A stretch of 64,000 nucleotides of DNA, from positions 1-64,000 of the forward strand of contig NZ_JABBJF010000021.1 of NCBI RefSeq assembly GCF_014218705.1, written 5' to 3'. The stretch comes from Kluyvera sichuanensis (GTDB lineage: Bacteria > Pseudomonadota > Gammaproteobacteria > Enterobacterales > Enterobacteriaceae). The notes beneath the pieces were generated by a model. That model had not been told where the DNA came from. It searched no databases and saw only the letters and a list, made by a program, of their open reading frames with translations. The translations under genes were made by a program, and so were the position numbers. This document shows positions 33,791 through 41,941 of this stretch, piece by piece; positions within the stretch are counted from its first letter, which is position 1; every line of letters starts with the position of its first letter.

Positions 33791-34470
33791 TACATACGCT
33801 CCTTGTAGTAGTCGACCAGCCACACTAGGGCTTCCCCGGCGTTCTCAATTTCGTTACCGGTATTGATCCCCTGCTCTTTGATGATGGTTTTGATGGTGTC
33901 GGCGACGCGATCTGACGCATCAAACGTCACCTTAAAGCGCATCGTCTGGTGTTCAGCGCCGACTCGCTCGGTTTTCTCGCGTTTGTCATCATCGACCGGC
34001 TCGTCATCGCCACGGGAGAGTGCTTCCAGCGCCTCAAGATCGATAACGGACGCTTTGGCGAGTGTTGCCGCCATCTCGTCGTCATACGGGGCGATATCGG
34101 ACAACCGGTAGTCGATTTCAGACTGGATTTCTTCGATTAAGCGCTGCAAAGCGACCTGATCGTCTTCGCCGTAGCGCTCGTTATCGACGAGGGACATCTG
34201 CTTGGCCACCAGGTCGTTAATTTTGCCCACGGAGATGACGGGAACCGTTGAAATGCCCTGCTCCATCGCGGCACGCCAGCGGTGTTCGCCACCGAGGATC
34301 TCAAAAATGCCCCCGTCCAGCTCCCGCGCCAGAATTGGCTTAAAAAAGCCCAATTTTTCGATAGAGCCTTTCAGTTTTTCGAAGTTTTGCGCTCCAACGG
34401 AGTTGGTATTCCAGGGATTCGGACGCAGGTTCGCGACTTCCACCTGCAGAATCGTAATTTTCACATCCAT
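33790..34470 (-). CDS. ParB-domain protein 1
   Basis: 226 aa from MDVKITILQVEVANLRPNPWNTNS; an in-frame start at 34488 is possible. It has the ParB motif GGEHRWRAAMEQGISTVPVI near residues 60-80, then an acidic linker and a C-terminal helical part. First gene of the leftward ParB-ParB-ABC-84aa-GNAT-wHTH operon and divergent from the helicase. Its promoter region contains an operator-like palindrome. Confidence 0.75.
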   Translation of the reverse strand: MDVKITILQVEVANLRPNPWNTNSVGAQNFEKLKGSIEKLGFFKPILARELDGGIFEILGGEHRWRAAMEQGISTVPVISVGKINDLVAKQMSLVDNERYGEDDQVALQRLIEEIQSEIDYRLSDIAPYDDEMAATLAKASVIDLEALEALSRGDDEPVDDDKREKTERVGAEHQTMRFKVTFDASDRVADTIKTIIKEQGINTGNEIENAGEALVWLVDYYKERM

Positions 34471-34483
34471 AATTCTGATACAA

Positions 34484-34513
34484 TCCATTGTATAAGTACT
34501 TACTTACTATAAT
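34484..34513 (+). promoter_or_regulatory. Helicase promoter
   Basis: -35-like CCATTG and perfect -10 TATAAT, 17-bp spacer that holds the operator-like palindrome. Transcription would start ~40 bp before the helicase ATG. Confidence 0.6.
34488..34507. promoter_or_regulatory. Operator-like palindrome in the divergent promoter region
   Basis: TTGTATAAGTACTTACTTAC. The core TAAGTACTTAC matches the consensus. It lies between the ParB operon and the helicase. On the + strand, CCATTG, 17 bp, then TATAAT at 34508-34513 forms a promoter in which the palindrome occupies the spacer, a classic repressor position. Confidence 0.75.
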
Positions 34514-34552
34514 AGCCAATTACCATACAAAAGGCACGAAGGAAAGAGGTTT

Positions 34553-36112
34553 ATGACAGTTCGGATTGTATCGAATGCAGTCAATGCGCTGATTTCTGGC
34601 GCTGATGACAACGTGAAACGGCTCGTTCAGGAGATGTTGAGCTATGAAGTGGAGGCTGGTGACTGGAAAGGAACCAGCACGATGTTCAACTGGAGCAAAA
34701 ACGCGTTCCCGGCTGGGTTTGCGAAACCAGTTGCAGCCAACCTTCTGAAAGCTGGCATCAAATGCGTGCATGTGCGCAAGGAAAAAGCCCCCGCGCTGGG
34801 CAAGCCGAACCCGGTAGTTAACCCATTCCCGTATAACCCGGACTATGCGTATCAGGATCAGACAGTGGAAACACTGGTGCGCGAAGGGATGATGATTGCC
34901 CAGATTGCGACGGGTGGCGGTAAATCGAACGTAGCGTGTAAGGCAGCTGCTCGCATTGGTCGTATGACGCTGTTTTTAACCACGCGATCGGTTCTGATGT
35001 TCCAGATGGCAGAGAACTTCCAGAAATCCATCGACTACCGCGCGGAGAATGGCGAGCCGTGGCTGAAAGGTCAGAAAGTTGGGGTGATTGGATCGGGTGA
35101 GTTCCAGGTCTCGCGCCATATCAACGTTGCCACGGTGCAGACCCTGGCCAGTTTTCTCGAAGAGCCACCGCGCGACGCATCACCGGAGAAAAAACAGTAC
35201 CACCTGAAGCGCCGGGAACTGGTTAAGCGCTTTCTGTCCAGCGTTTCTCTGCTGATTCTGGAAGAGGCACACGAATCATCTGGTTCTAACTTCTACGACA
35301 TCGCCCGGTTGTGCATCAATGCTGACTACCGTCTGGCGCTGACAGCAACGCCGTTCATGAAGGACTCGACTGAAGCAAATATGCGTCTCATGGCCGTTGC
35401 TGGTCGCATTGAGATAAAGGTCACGGAGAAATATTTGATCGATCGAGGTATTTTAGCCAAACCCTACTTTCTATATCATAAAATCGCGTACACTCCAGAC
35501 GAGGTGCGGATTAGAGCCGAACTTGCTTCAAAACACCTGAATTTTCGGGTTGGAATGAGTACGGCTTACCAGAAAGCCTATCAGTTAGGCATCGTTTATA
35601 ATCTGGGACGCAACGAAGCTATTGTGCGTGAAGCGTTAATGTACAAGAGCCACGGTCTGAACTGTATGACGTTGGTTCGCCTGAAGCGTCATGGTCAGAT
35701 CTTGATGGAAATGATGAAAGAGAGCGGCCTGAAGGTCGATTTCATCTACGGAGAATCAAACCAGACTACCCGACAAGCAAAGCTCAACAGTCTGGCGGCA
35801 GGCAAGATAGATGTTCTGATTGGTTCAACCATTCTGGATGTTGGTGTCGACGTTCCAAGCGTAGGGGCGGTGATTCTGGGTGGCGGCGGCAAAGCCGAAG
35901 TTGAGATGCGCCAACGTGTTGGTCGCGGTCTTCGAGCCAAAAAGAATCAGGCTAACGTGTGCTTTATTACCGACTTCATTGACGTGAGCAATAAATACCT
36001 CATGTCGCATTCATATGAGCGGAAGCACATTATCGACACGACGCCTGGATTTGCCGAGGGAGTATTGCCGGTGGGTAGCACATTCGATTTCACTGTTTTG
36101 AATAGAGAGTAA
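34553..36112 (+). CDS. Superfamily 2 DEAD/DEAH-type helicase
   Basis: 519 aa. Walker A in ATGGGKSN (120-126); DEAH-type motif II in LLILEEAHE; motif III-like LTATPF; motif VI QRVGRGLRAKK. The ~110-residue N-terminal domain is not recognised. Resembles phage UvsW-like and XPB/Ssl2-like enzymes that unwind or anneal branched DNA. Possible roles are recombination-dependent replication or restarting forks; partners are not evident. GGAAAGAGG ribosome binding site. Confidence 0.88.
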   Translation: MTVRIVSNAVNALISGADDNVKRLVQEMLSYEVEAGDWKGTSTMFNWSKNAFPAGFAKPVAANLLKAGIKCVHVRKEKAPALGKPNPVVNPFPYNPDYAYQDQTVETLVREGMMIAQIATGGGKSNVACKAAARIGRMTLFLTTRSVLMFQMAENFQKSIDYRAENGEPWLKGQKVGVIGSGEFQVSRHINVATVQTLASFLEEPPRDASPEKKQYHLKRRELVKRFLSSVSLLILEEAHESSGSNFYDIARLCINADYRLALTATPFMKDSTEANMRLMAVAGRIEIKVTEKYLIDRGILAKPYFLYHKIAYTPDEVRIRAELASKHLNFRVGMSTAYQKAYQLGIVYNLGRNEAIVREALMYKSHGLNCMTLVRLKRHGQILMEMMKESGLKVDFIYGESNQTTRQAKLNSLAAGKIDVLIGSTILDVGVDVPSVGAVILGGGGKAEVEMRQRVGRGLRAKKNQANVCFITDFIDVSNKYLMSHSYERKHIIDTTPGFAEGVLPVGSTFDFTVLNRE

Positions 36113-36114
36113 GC

Positions 36115-36393
36115 ATGAGCGAGAAACGCGCTATACACTGCCAGGTTCAGTTAACCGAAAAAGCAAACGACAAGCTGGAAACCTTTCAGAATCGACTGCG
36201 TGAACGCAACATAAAACTGTCAAAGGCAGACATCATTAATCTGGTGCTGTCCAACATGACGATGGCTGATTTTGATAAGGCAGCTACATCATTAGAGGCT
36301 TCAGCCAAAGCTCGCGAAAAGGTCATGAAGATTTACGAAAACTCGGGTATGACCAAAGAAGATCTGGCCGATATTCTAAAACGCCTCGATTGA
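36115..36393 (+). CDS. Unknown helical protein after the helicase
   Basis: 92 aa, fully helical. RAIHCQVQLTEKANDKLETFQNRLRERNIKLSKADIINLVLS resembles a ribbon-helix-helix DNA-binding N-terminus. Two bases separate it from the helicase stop and a strong terminator follows. Possibly a helicase partner or regulator. Confidence 0.55.
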   Translation: MSEKRAIHCQVQLTEKANDKLETFQNRLRERNIKLSKADIINLVLSNMTMADFDKAATSLEASAKAREKVMKIYENSGMTKEDLADILKRLD

Positions 36394-36396
36394 GTA

Positions 36397-36427
36397 TCAT
36401 GGCGCCTTGAGGCGCCATGATTTTTCG
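36397..36427 (+). terminator. Terminator of the helicase operon
   Basis: TCATGGCGCC-TTGA-GGCGCCATGA followed by TTTTT. Confidence 0.9.
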
Positions 36428-36453
36428 TAAAGATAAGGATTTTGTTCGGTACA

Positions 36454-36876
36454 ATGAAACACGCATTACTTCCTCTGATTGCTACCTCCGCGTTACTTAT
36501 CACTGCATGTCAATCTCGTCCTGTTTCTGTCTCTGATGCAAAGCCAGCACCGCAGGCCAGAATATTCAAATACCAATCTCCAGCGGCATCTACGCTGGTG
36601 GTACTGAGGGATAAAAGCATGGTGGGCGCAGGTTGCGACGCATCGATCTTCATCAATGGCGAAACCGTTGCCAAACTTGAGACAGGTGAAAAAGTCACTT
36701 TTCATCTGGATGCCGGAGAATGGATTGTTGGCGCTTCACTGGAAGGCGCCGGGCTGTGCGCACTGAACCCTGCTCGTCAGGAACGCGAGACGATCACCAA
36801 AGCTGGCGAGACGAAAGTCTTCCGGGTGTTCACCAGCAACGCAGGTGACATCGATATCCTACCAACGACACTGTGA
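36454..36876 (+). CDS. Small lipoprotein
   Basis: 140 aa from MKHALLPLIATSALLITACQ, with lipobox ITAC and so membrane-anchored. The body is beta-rich (STLVVLRDKSMVGAGCDASIFI, GEWIVGASLEGAGLC), with a cysteine pair that could form a disulfide in the periplasm. Reminiscent of small DUF-type lipoproteins carried on plasmids; function unknown, perhaps exclusion or envelope protection. Confidence 0.7.
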   Translation: MKHALLPLIATSALLITACQSRPVSVSDAKPAPQARIFKYQSPAASTLVVLRDKSMVGAGCDASIFINGETVAKLETGEKVTFHLDAGEWIVGASLEGAGLCALNPARQERETITKAGETKVFRVFTSNAGDIDILPTTL

Positions 36877-36880
36877 CGAT

Positions 36881-37408
36881 ATGACGAATATTACTGACAT
36901 CACCTACGGGATTCCTGCAGAAGTCTGGCCGCGAGATTACACCAACGTGGAGAAGGCGCTGATGTTCTGGCGTAAGTCTCTCATTCCTGTAAGGGTCACG
37001 ATGGAAGATGGTCAGGTGTTCTGCATGTACGTTCAGGGTCTCATGTCGTCGCGCAACAAAGTCGACCTTTGCCCTGCCCCGTTCGACAAAGAAAATCGTA
37101 TAAGGCTCCCACTTGAGCGAATCAGCACGATTGAATCAGGTGTGACAGAAGGCATTGCGCACGATTTCACGGGTCGGACAACGGTACACCCAGACTATGT
37201 GGAGAATCGGCCATCTCGCCGTGATTTCTTCAAAATTTGTCGCCAGGCTCATGAGATGCAGAAGTCTATAAGGGTCTACATGGCGGATGGCCGTGAAATT
37301 GAGGGTGTGTCTTCAGGCGTAGACGCTTGCCAGGTCACGCTCAACATGGGGGACGGTCGGAAGACAGTCGTCATGTTCGATTGGGTCGAACGGATTTTAC
37401 CGTTTTAA
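36881..37408 (+). CDS. Unknown 175-aa protein
   Basis: From MTNITDITYGIPAEVWPRDY, 4 bp after the lipoprotein stop. Two similar halves: VRVTMEDGQVFCMYVQG at ~35 and IRVYMADGREIEGVSSG at ~135 resemble each other, suggesting an internal duplication. No motifs known. Confidence 0.6.
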   Translation: MTNITDITYGIPAEVWPRDYTNVEKALMFWRKSLIPVRVTMEDGQVFCMYVQGLMSSRNKVDLCPAPFDKENRIRLPLERISTIESGVTEGIAHDFTGRTTVHPDYVENRPSRRDFFKICRQAHEMQKSIRVYMADGREIEGVSSGVDACQVTLNMGDGRKTVVMFDWVERILPF

Positions 37409-37730
37409 ATCAATAAGGGTAATAACCGGCTAAGTCCGGTTATTATTTTATGTGTCACTTCCCGTTATATTTATTTCCCCTAATCCCGATTCCGTTTTAA
37501 ATATATAAGGGTGATTGACCGAATAGGAAATTTATTTAGGCAACACCTTCGAGAAAACGCGTTTTATTTCTAAGACTTTGATTTTTATTGAAGAAAAATT
37601 TTTTCGTTCCCGCGTAAAAAACTCTTGATTTTAATTTCTGTATATCGATAATTAGTCACATCGAAAGCGAACACGCTAACGATAAACAAATAACAAATTA
37701 AGTTATCAATATTACATAAGGATTAATATC
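37409..37730. other. AT-rich intergenic region
   Basis: A hairpin AATAACCGG-CTAAGT-CCGGTTATT (37421-37444) with a TTTTA tail ends the 175-aa gene. A ~28-bp direct repeat with three or four changes starts at 37402 and 37493 (GTTTTAAAT..ATAAGGGT). The remainder is ~70% AT and likely holds the promoter of the 216-aa gene. Nothing coding is seen. Confidence 0.5.
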
Positions 37731-38381
37731 ATGTCTAACGTTGCTATCTCTAAAAAATCCATCATCGACGCTGCTGTAGTTATCGCTAATGAATTACAAG
37801 TTGCAGCCAATAATGCTACTCAGACTTATAACAATCATTATCAGAATGGTACGCACACAAAAGCAGATAAAGCTAACATGCTTGCAGCGACTACCAAACT
37901 TGCATACTTCACCAACAACGTTTTAAACGCTGTTAATGATGAGAAATTAGCTGGTGTCTTTTACTACGCGATTAAAGCAAGCAAACAAGCGCCAGAAGTG
38001 TTTTTCCGCGAAGCTATGACCAATAGCTATTCACTCGAAAAATTGGTTTATCTGGTTAAATCTATCAAGTCTGGTAAATGCGTTTATTCCGTCGCTGATA
38101 TGTCCGGATCTCGTGTATTCGCATTAATCGAAATGATTAATGATGAACTGGAAACATTCACAAATGGCGCTGTTTTCGATTTGATGAATGAAGCCAAAAA
38201 AGAAAATGAAATTAAATTGGACGCTGGATATACGCAAGCCAACCAGCTGATCAATCTTTGTGAACGTCTCGGACTGGTCGAAAAGATCAAAGGAATGGGC
38301 GCAGCGAAAAACGGATCGCAGCAATATCGCTTTATCAAGAATGATTTTTATAACTATCTGGCTGATGCTTTCAAAGCGTAA
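37731..38381 (+). CDS. Unknown 216-aa protein with own promoter region
   Basis: Fully helical at the N-terminus. The C-terminus (QANQLINLCERLGLVEKIKGMG ... QYRFIKNDFYNYLADAF) could be a winged helix. AT-rich codon use (AAT, TTA, AAA) differs from the structural genes. ATAAGGATTAATATC precedes the ATG. A strong terminator follows, so it is monocistronic and may be well expressed. Confidence 0.6.
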   Translation: MSNVAISKKSIIDAAVVIANELQVAANNATQTYNNHYQNGTHTKADKANMLAATTKLAYFTNNVLNAVNDEKLAGVFYYAIKASKQAPEVFFREAMTNSYSLEKLVYLVKSIKSGKCVYSVADMSGSRVFALIEMINDELETFTNGAVFDLMNEAKKENEIKLDAGYTQANQLINLCERLGLVEKIKGMGAAKNGSQQYRFIKNDFYNYLADAFKA

Positions 38382-38391
38382 TTAGATGGAT

Positions 38392-38418
38392 ATAGCGCCC
38401 ACTATGGGCGCTATTTTT
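38392..38418 (+). terminator. Terminator after 216-aa gene
   Basis: ATAGCGCCC-ACTAT-GGGCGCTAT then TTTTTAA. A near-identical hairpin recurs at 38641. Confidence 0.85.
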
Positions 38419-38431
38419 AAGGATAAAAATC

Positions 38432-38587
38432 ATGATTAGTTATGACCAGATCCGCGCGGAATATCGCGCAAAATATCGCGCTTATAAACTTGAATTAATC
38501 GACGACTTAAAAGCGCAACGTGACAAATTAAATTTTACGTTTTCTGATTTGCTTAACAGCAAAAGAGACTGTAAACGCAAACGTTAA
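38432..38587 (+). CDS. Small basic peptide
   Basis: 51 codons, MISYDQIRAEYRAKYRAYKL ... CKRKR. AAGGATAAAAATC precedes the ATG and a duplicated terminator follows. Basic, helical, with repeats (EYRAKYRAYK). The terminator-gene-terminator layout supports a real gene; function unknown. Confidence 0.5.
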   Translation: MISYDQIRAEYRAKYRAYKLELIDDLKAQRDKLNFTFSDLLNSKRDCKRKR

Positions 38588-38640
38588 TATTTGCGCTTGT
38601 CTGAAATGATCGGAAAACTGCAAAACAGCATTTAAGCAAT

Positions 38641-38665
38641 AGCGCCCACTATGGGCGCTTTTTTC
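38641..38665 (+). terminator. Duplicated terminator
   Basis: AGCGCCC-ACTAT-GGGCGCT then TTTTTTCG. It has the same stem-loop as 38392. Confidence 0.85.
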
Positions 38666-38686
38666 GTTTCAAGATCCGCACATCAT

Positions 38687-38712
38687 AACGCGCCATTGTT
38701 GGCGCGTTTTTT
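38687..38712 (+). terminator. Third adjacent terminator
   Basis: AACGCGCCA-TTGT-TGGCGCGTT then TTTTTATT. Two terminators in 70 bp insulate the region to the right. Confidence 0.8.
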
Positions 38713-39253
38713 ATTGTCTGAAGTCAGCCAAAACAGACCAAAAATAAGCGCCATAAACGCGCCAATTTAACGCGTTTTTATGTGTGGTGGTACATACCCA
38801 TTACCCACAATAAAAATCACGTTATAGCGCGTTTTACAGCGTTTTAGCGCGTGGATTATTTTGTCGTGTCGTGGGCGTGATCGTCTGGCGATAGCTGGCG
38901 ACGTGATCCGCGCTATCCTTCGGGACGTGTCGGCAATGTTGGCGCTATCCGTGGGCGCTCGCGTATCATTGGCACGTTGGCGCGACGTGTACGCGCTTGC
39001 AGTGGTTTACCCACGGATTCACATAATCACATAGCGAAAGCTATCTGGATGGCTCAGGGGCTGAAACCCCACCAGCGCTACCCCAGCGCCGCTACGCAAT
39101 TTCTGGCGCGATTCTGGGCTTCTCCCGCTCTGTTTTCTACATAAAGGCAAACCCAGCCGTTTCCCGAAAATTTCCTGACCGTTTCCCTTCGGTTCCCCGG
39201 ACAGCTCTCTGGCCGTTTCTGAAATTCCCTGCGGCAGCTGGTGGACGAAAAGA
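38713..39253. other. Non-coding region with GCG-rich repeats and a DnaA-like box (candidate origin)
   Basis: About 540 bp without a convincing gene. It holds many copies of GCGCGTTTT/ACGCG and GGCGACGTG-like words, a DnaA-box-like TTACCCACA at 38801, and from ~39150 a run of GTTTCCC/TTTCCTG words. A similar GTTTCCC-rich run occurs at ~42360-42490. Strand composition and repeats suggest replication or partition function, but no initiator is identified. Confidence 0.4.
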
Positions 39254-39272
39254 AAGGGGCGTTTCCGGCCCC
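39254..39272 (-). terminator. Terminator of the 160-aa gene
   Basis: AGGGGC/GCCCCT stem with a T-rich tail on the - strand. Confidence 0.65.
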
Positions 39273-39279
39273 TCCCCTC

Positions 39280-39762
39280 TTACTTGCCAGCCATGATGTG
39301 AATGCGGTTCTTTCCGTACACCTCTTTCACGTATTCCCCGCACGAGACACTCCACGAGTCGATTCCTGCTTCGTAGGTGACGTTTTTGCACTTGATGGCA
39401 TTGTTGGCGATGCGCATCCCCTCCCCCACTGCTTCCTGTTCGCTGAAGTCGAACCCGGATTCTGTTTTAACCCATAGCGCGATCTGCGTGGCGAACTCGA
39501 TGAGTTTTGACTGGCAGAAGCGACCGCTGCGTACCGGGAAGATGAATACGCCAAATCCCGAAGTGGAGACATACGCTTTCTCAAATACGCGCTTATGGCG
39601 ACGGTTGCAGATTATGTCATTGGTGATCTGCTGTTTCTCTTTACCGGACAGTTCGATGGTTACATTGTCACGCCAGGCGCCCAGCACGCTTTTCTCGTTA
39701 TCAGAGAACGTCACAGAAATATGGCCATGCGCAGGGGTGTTAACAGTAGCGATAAAATTCAT
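39280..39762 (-). CDS. Unknown 160-aa protein
   Basis: Begins MNFIATVNTPAHGHISVTFS. Beta-rich with a final helical part; no recognised motifs. AAAGGATTATCACC precedes the ATG. Its promoter carries an AAACAACTTGTTTT palindrome and TTGGAC-16-GATAAT. Confidence 0.6.
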   Translation of the reverse strand: MNFIATVNTPAHGHISVTFSDNEKSVLGAWRDNVTIELSGKEKQQITNDIICNRRHKRVFEKAYVSTSGFGVFIFPVRSGRFCQSKLIEFATQIALWVKTESGFDFSEQEAVGEGMRIANNAIKCKNVTYEAGIDSWSVSCGEYVKEVYGKNRIHIMAGK

Positions 39763-39776
39763 GGTGATAATCCTTT

Positions 39777-39790
39777 AAACAACTTGTTTT
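39777..39790 (-). promoter_or_regulatory. AAACAACTTGTTTT element
   Basis: On the - strand, TTGGAC-16 bp-GATAAT lies just upstream and the palindrome follows the -10, spanning the start region. The clearest promoter/operator of this class. Confidence 0.65.
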
Positions 39791-39938
39791 CTTGTTTGTT
39801 TAATTATCGCTACGCGCATAAGGCGTCCAAGCGTTCTGTTTCGGCAACTGGTGGCCGGCAGGGATTCGGAGGGTTGTTCGGTAGCCTGGCGGTAAGAGGT
39901 GGGTGTTTTTAGCCTGCGGGAAACAGGATGGTCATTTA

Positions 39939-39960
39939 AGGCCACCAGCATGGGTGGCCT
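39939..39960 (-). terminator. Hairpin terminator
   Basis: AGGCCACC ... GGGTGGCCT between the 93-aa and 160-aa genes. Confidence 0.6.
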
Positions 39961-39967
39961 CGTTTTC

Positions 39968-40249
39968 TTAGTGGAGCAGACCGACGTCGATGGTATCGCC
40001 GGAGCCATCCACGCGGATCATCAGCATGGCGAAAGCATTTAATGGGTATCCTGCGTGCCAGTCCGGGAAGCGGTCATCGCGCATGAAGTCGGCAATGTCA
40101 TAAACGCTGTCCTCAAAGCGGAAGAAGCGGGCATCACATTGTTCGTCCTGTTCAATGTGATCCATTTCCTGCTGCTCTTCCGGCGACAGGTCGAGCCAGG
40201 ATTCCAGCCATACGTTTTCAGCTTTAGGGGAGATAGTGAAATCGGTCAT
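39968..40249 (-). CDS. Small acidic unknown protein
   Basis: 93 aa from MTDFTISPKAENVWLESW; strongly acidic (EQQEMDHIEQDEQCD, YDIADFMRDDRFPD). Small acidic proteins of this kind in early regions are often DNA mimics or anti-host factors, but nothing specific supports that here. GGAAGATATGCAC places the start; two in-frame ATGs lie just upstream. Confidence 0.55.
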   Translation of the reverse strand: MTDFTISPKAENVWLESWLDLSPEEQQEMDHIEQDEQCDARFFRFEDSVYDIADFMRDDRFPDWHAGYPLNAFAMLMIRVDGSGDTIDVGLLH

Positions 40250-40268
40250 GTGCATATCTTCCATGCGT

Positions 40269-40282
40269 AAACATCTTGTTTT
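40269..40282 (-). promoter_or_regulatory. AAACATCTTGTTTT element
   Basis: One-mismatch palindrome; followed towards higher coordinates by CTAGTTGGTGTAATTATCGC, giving GATAAT on the - strand. Confidence 0.6.
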
Positions 40283-40345
40283 CTAGTTGGTGTAATTATC
40301 GCAGTGTGGATAAGGCAAAAAACATTTTGTTATCGGGGATAAGAA

Positions 40346-40369
40346 AATGGCGCGGGGTACGCGCCATTG
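40346..40369 (-). terminator. Terminator of the 131-aa gene
   Basis: AATGGCGCG ... CGCGCCATT with TTTTC on the - strand. Confidence 0.7.
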
Positions 40370-40376
40370 GAAGGGA

Positions 40377-40772
40377 TTATTCAAACACGCTTTCGGGAAT
40401 AAATTCGTCTACCATCGCGCTGGAAACGATGCGCAGACCGTATTGACCCATCCAGGTGCTGTTAGAGTTCAAATCAGAGGTAAACAGCGTGTCGACTCTG
40501 GTCATCAGCTTATCGAACATCGCCTTGTCCGCGGTGCGGAAGTACGCTTCCAGCTTTAGCAGCAGCGGGTCGGTTGCGTTGCTGATGTTCTGATAACCTA
40601 CGGTGTATACCGCACTTTCACCTTCCCCCTCGCGCACTAAGGTGCTGGTGTGAACCTCCGTTCCGGTAGTGTTGTCACGCAGAACGACGGTCAGTTTGGC
40701 AACTTTCTCGCCGAAGGTGGTTTCGGACGCATAATGTAAATCCAGCACAAGATTTTCGCGTAAAACAGTCAT
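40377..40772 (-). CDS. Unknown 131-aa protein
   Basis: MTVLRENLVLDLHYAS..., a beta-strand pattern through residue 80 and a helix at ~90-110. No signal peptide. Single gene between a terminator and an operator-like palindrome, so it belongs to the late-type regulon although it lies among small accessory genes. Confidence 0.55.
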   Translation of the reverse strand: MTVLRENLVLDLHYASETTFGEKVAKLTVVLRDNTTGTEVHTSTLVREGEGESAVYTVGYQNISNATDPLLLKLEAYFRTADKAMFDKLMTRVDTLFTSDLNSNSTWMGQYGLRIVSSAMVDEFIPESVFE

Positions 40773-40810
40773 CTTTATCTCCCTGTATTTGACTAACCTA
40801 TATTATTGTC

Positions 40811-40830
40811 ATAGGTATGTACTTACAATA
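40811..40830. promoter_or_regulatory. Operator-like palindrome upstream of the 131-aa gene
   Basis: ATAGGTATGTACTTACAATA, 15 of 20 matches, 39 bp before the start. Confidence 0.6.
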
Positions 40831-40841
40831 CAGGAGACTAA

Positions 40842-40867
40842 AAAAGCCCCGAAGGATGAACGGGGCT
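40842..40867 (-). terminator. Terminator of the 103-aa gene
   Basis: AGCCCCG-loop-CGGGGCT followed on the - strand by TTTTTTAG. Confidence 0.85.
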
Positions 40868-40899
40868 GTCGTAGGGTCGACTAATCGCTTTTGCACATG

Positions 40900-41211
40900 T
40901 CAGGCTGTCGCCAGGAGAGAGGCACGCTGGATTTCTTGCTGGGCTGCTTTGTTCGCCTCCAGTAGCGCCTGTTCCAGCTCTCCTTCCGGCCAGATAATCT
41001 GTTTTGCCATCCACCCTCTTCCACTCTGGCGACGCACACTCATGACGTAACGCGTGCGGGAACCATTGTCGAATGAGACCAGCGTCTCTTTGAACAGGCG
41101 AATGGCAGTGCCGTTGGCGATGATATCGAGCAGGGTCAGCTGGCTCATTGCGGTTGGCTTTTCTTTACGTGGCTGGCCCGCACTCAGTTTGGTGATCATC
41201 GCGTTTTTCAT
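40900..41211 (-). CDS. Unknown 103-aa protein
   Basis: MKNAMITKLSAGQPRKEKP, basic start, then a beta segment (SRTRYVMSVRRQSGRGWMAKQIIW) and a helical, Ala/Glu-rich end. Own promoter with an AAACAACTTGTTTT element and own terminator. Function unknown. Confidence 0.55.
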   Translation of the reverse strand: MKNAMITKLSAGQPRKEKPTAMSQLTLLDIIANGTAIRLFKETLVSFDNGSRTRYVMSVRRQSGRGWMAKQIIWPEGELEQALLEANKAAQQEIQRASLLATA

Positions 41212-41223
41212 AATTCACTCCGT

Positions 41224-41237
41224 AAACAACTTGTTTT
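41224..41237 (-). promoter_or_regulatory. AAACAACTTGTTTT element
   Basis: Followed by CTTGTTGGTGTAAATAATA; on the - strand TTGTAG-15 bp-TATTAT can serve as promoter. Confidence 0.6.
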
Positions 41238-41322
41238 CTTGTTGGTGTAAATAATACCAGCGAGAAAACGGCTACAAAGCATAGCGTTACGGCGCTGCGC
41301 AGCCCCGGAGGTTGCAAACAGC

Positions 41323-41345
41323 AAAAAGCCACCGTGCTGGTGGCC
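41323..41345 (-). terminator. Terminator of the 72-aa gene
   Basis: AGCCACC-GTGCT-GGTGGCT with TTTTTG on the - strand. Confidence 0.8.
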
Positions 41346-41351
41346 TCACGC

Positions 41352-41570
41352 TTAATCTTCGTCGTCCGGGAACTCGATGTGTACCGCATCCACCAGCTCC
41401 CGCTGTTCATCTTCACTGAGCAGGTGCCAGATCTCCTTCCCTTTGGGTGATTCCCCTTCAGCTGGTACGAACGACCACAACTTGCGGTACAACTCCGGCC
41501 CCACTGCATCCAGGCATTCAGCCAGGGAATCCACGCTCCACACCTCAACCATCACAGGCATCTTAATCAT
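41352..41570 (-). CDS. Small acidic unknown protein
   Basis: 72 aa from MIKMPVMVEVWSVDSLAECL, behind GAGGGTGAAGAG. Helical and acidic at the end (EDEQRELVDAVHIEFPDDED). It begins 10 bp after the preceding gene's stop, so the pair is an operon. Unrecognised. Confidence 0.55.
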   Translation of the reverse strand: MIKMPVMVEVWSVDSLAECLDAVGPELYRKLWSFVPAEGESPKGKEIWHLLSEDEQRELVDAVHIEFPDDED

Positions 41571-41580
41571 CTCTTCACCC

Positions 41581-41796
41581 TCACTTCGTTTCTGACATCG
41601 TGCAGTTCCACGCGACGGACATTGGGTTGTCCTCGATATGGAAATCAAACGTCCCTTCTCTGTATCCTTCAGAGATGAGCGTCGCCACGCGGCCAGCAAC
41701 ATCCAGGGAACGGATAACGTCATCGAGGGAGATCTCACACTCGGATGACGCTTCCTCGCCACAGAGGGTGATGCTGATATTCAGATGTTTGTACAT
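41581..41796 (-). CDS. Small unknown protein
   Basis: 71 aa, MYKHLNISITLCGEEASSECEISLDDVI. Alternating strand and helix. GGAGAAACAC precedes the ATG. First gene of a two-gene operon with an AAACACATTGTTTT element in its promoter. Confidence 0.55.
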   Translation of the reverse strand: MYKHLNISITLCGEEASSECEISLDDVIRSLDVAGRVATLISEGYREGTFDFHIEDNPMSVAWNCTMSETK

Positions 41797-41813
41797 GTGT
41801 TTCTCCTTTGTCT

Positions 41814-41827
41814 AAACACATTGTTTT
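41814..41827 (-). promoter_or_regulatory. AAACACATTGTTTT element
   Basis: Extended match through CTTGTGTGTGTTATTATCGC; GCGATAATAA on the - strand is the presumed -10 region. Confidence 0.6.
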
Positions 41828-41941
41828 CTTGTGTGTGTTATTATCGCAATAAGAAAACGGGGAAAAAGAATTCCTTAAAGGCTGATGTGCTTGTGCCGAT
41901 TTATTGATATGTATGTATCTGGCTAACTCAGAGGGAATGTG

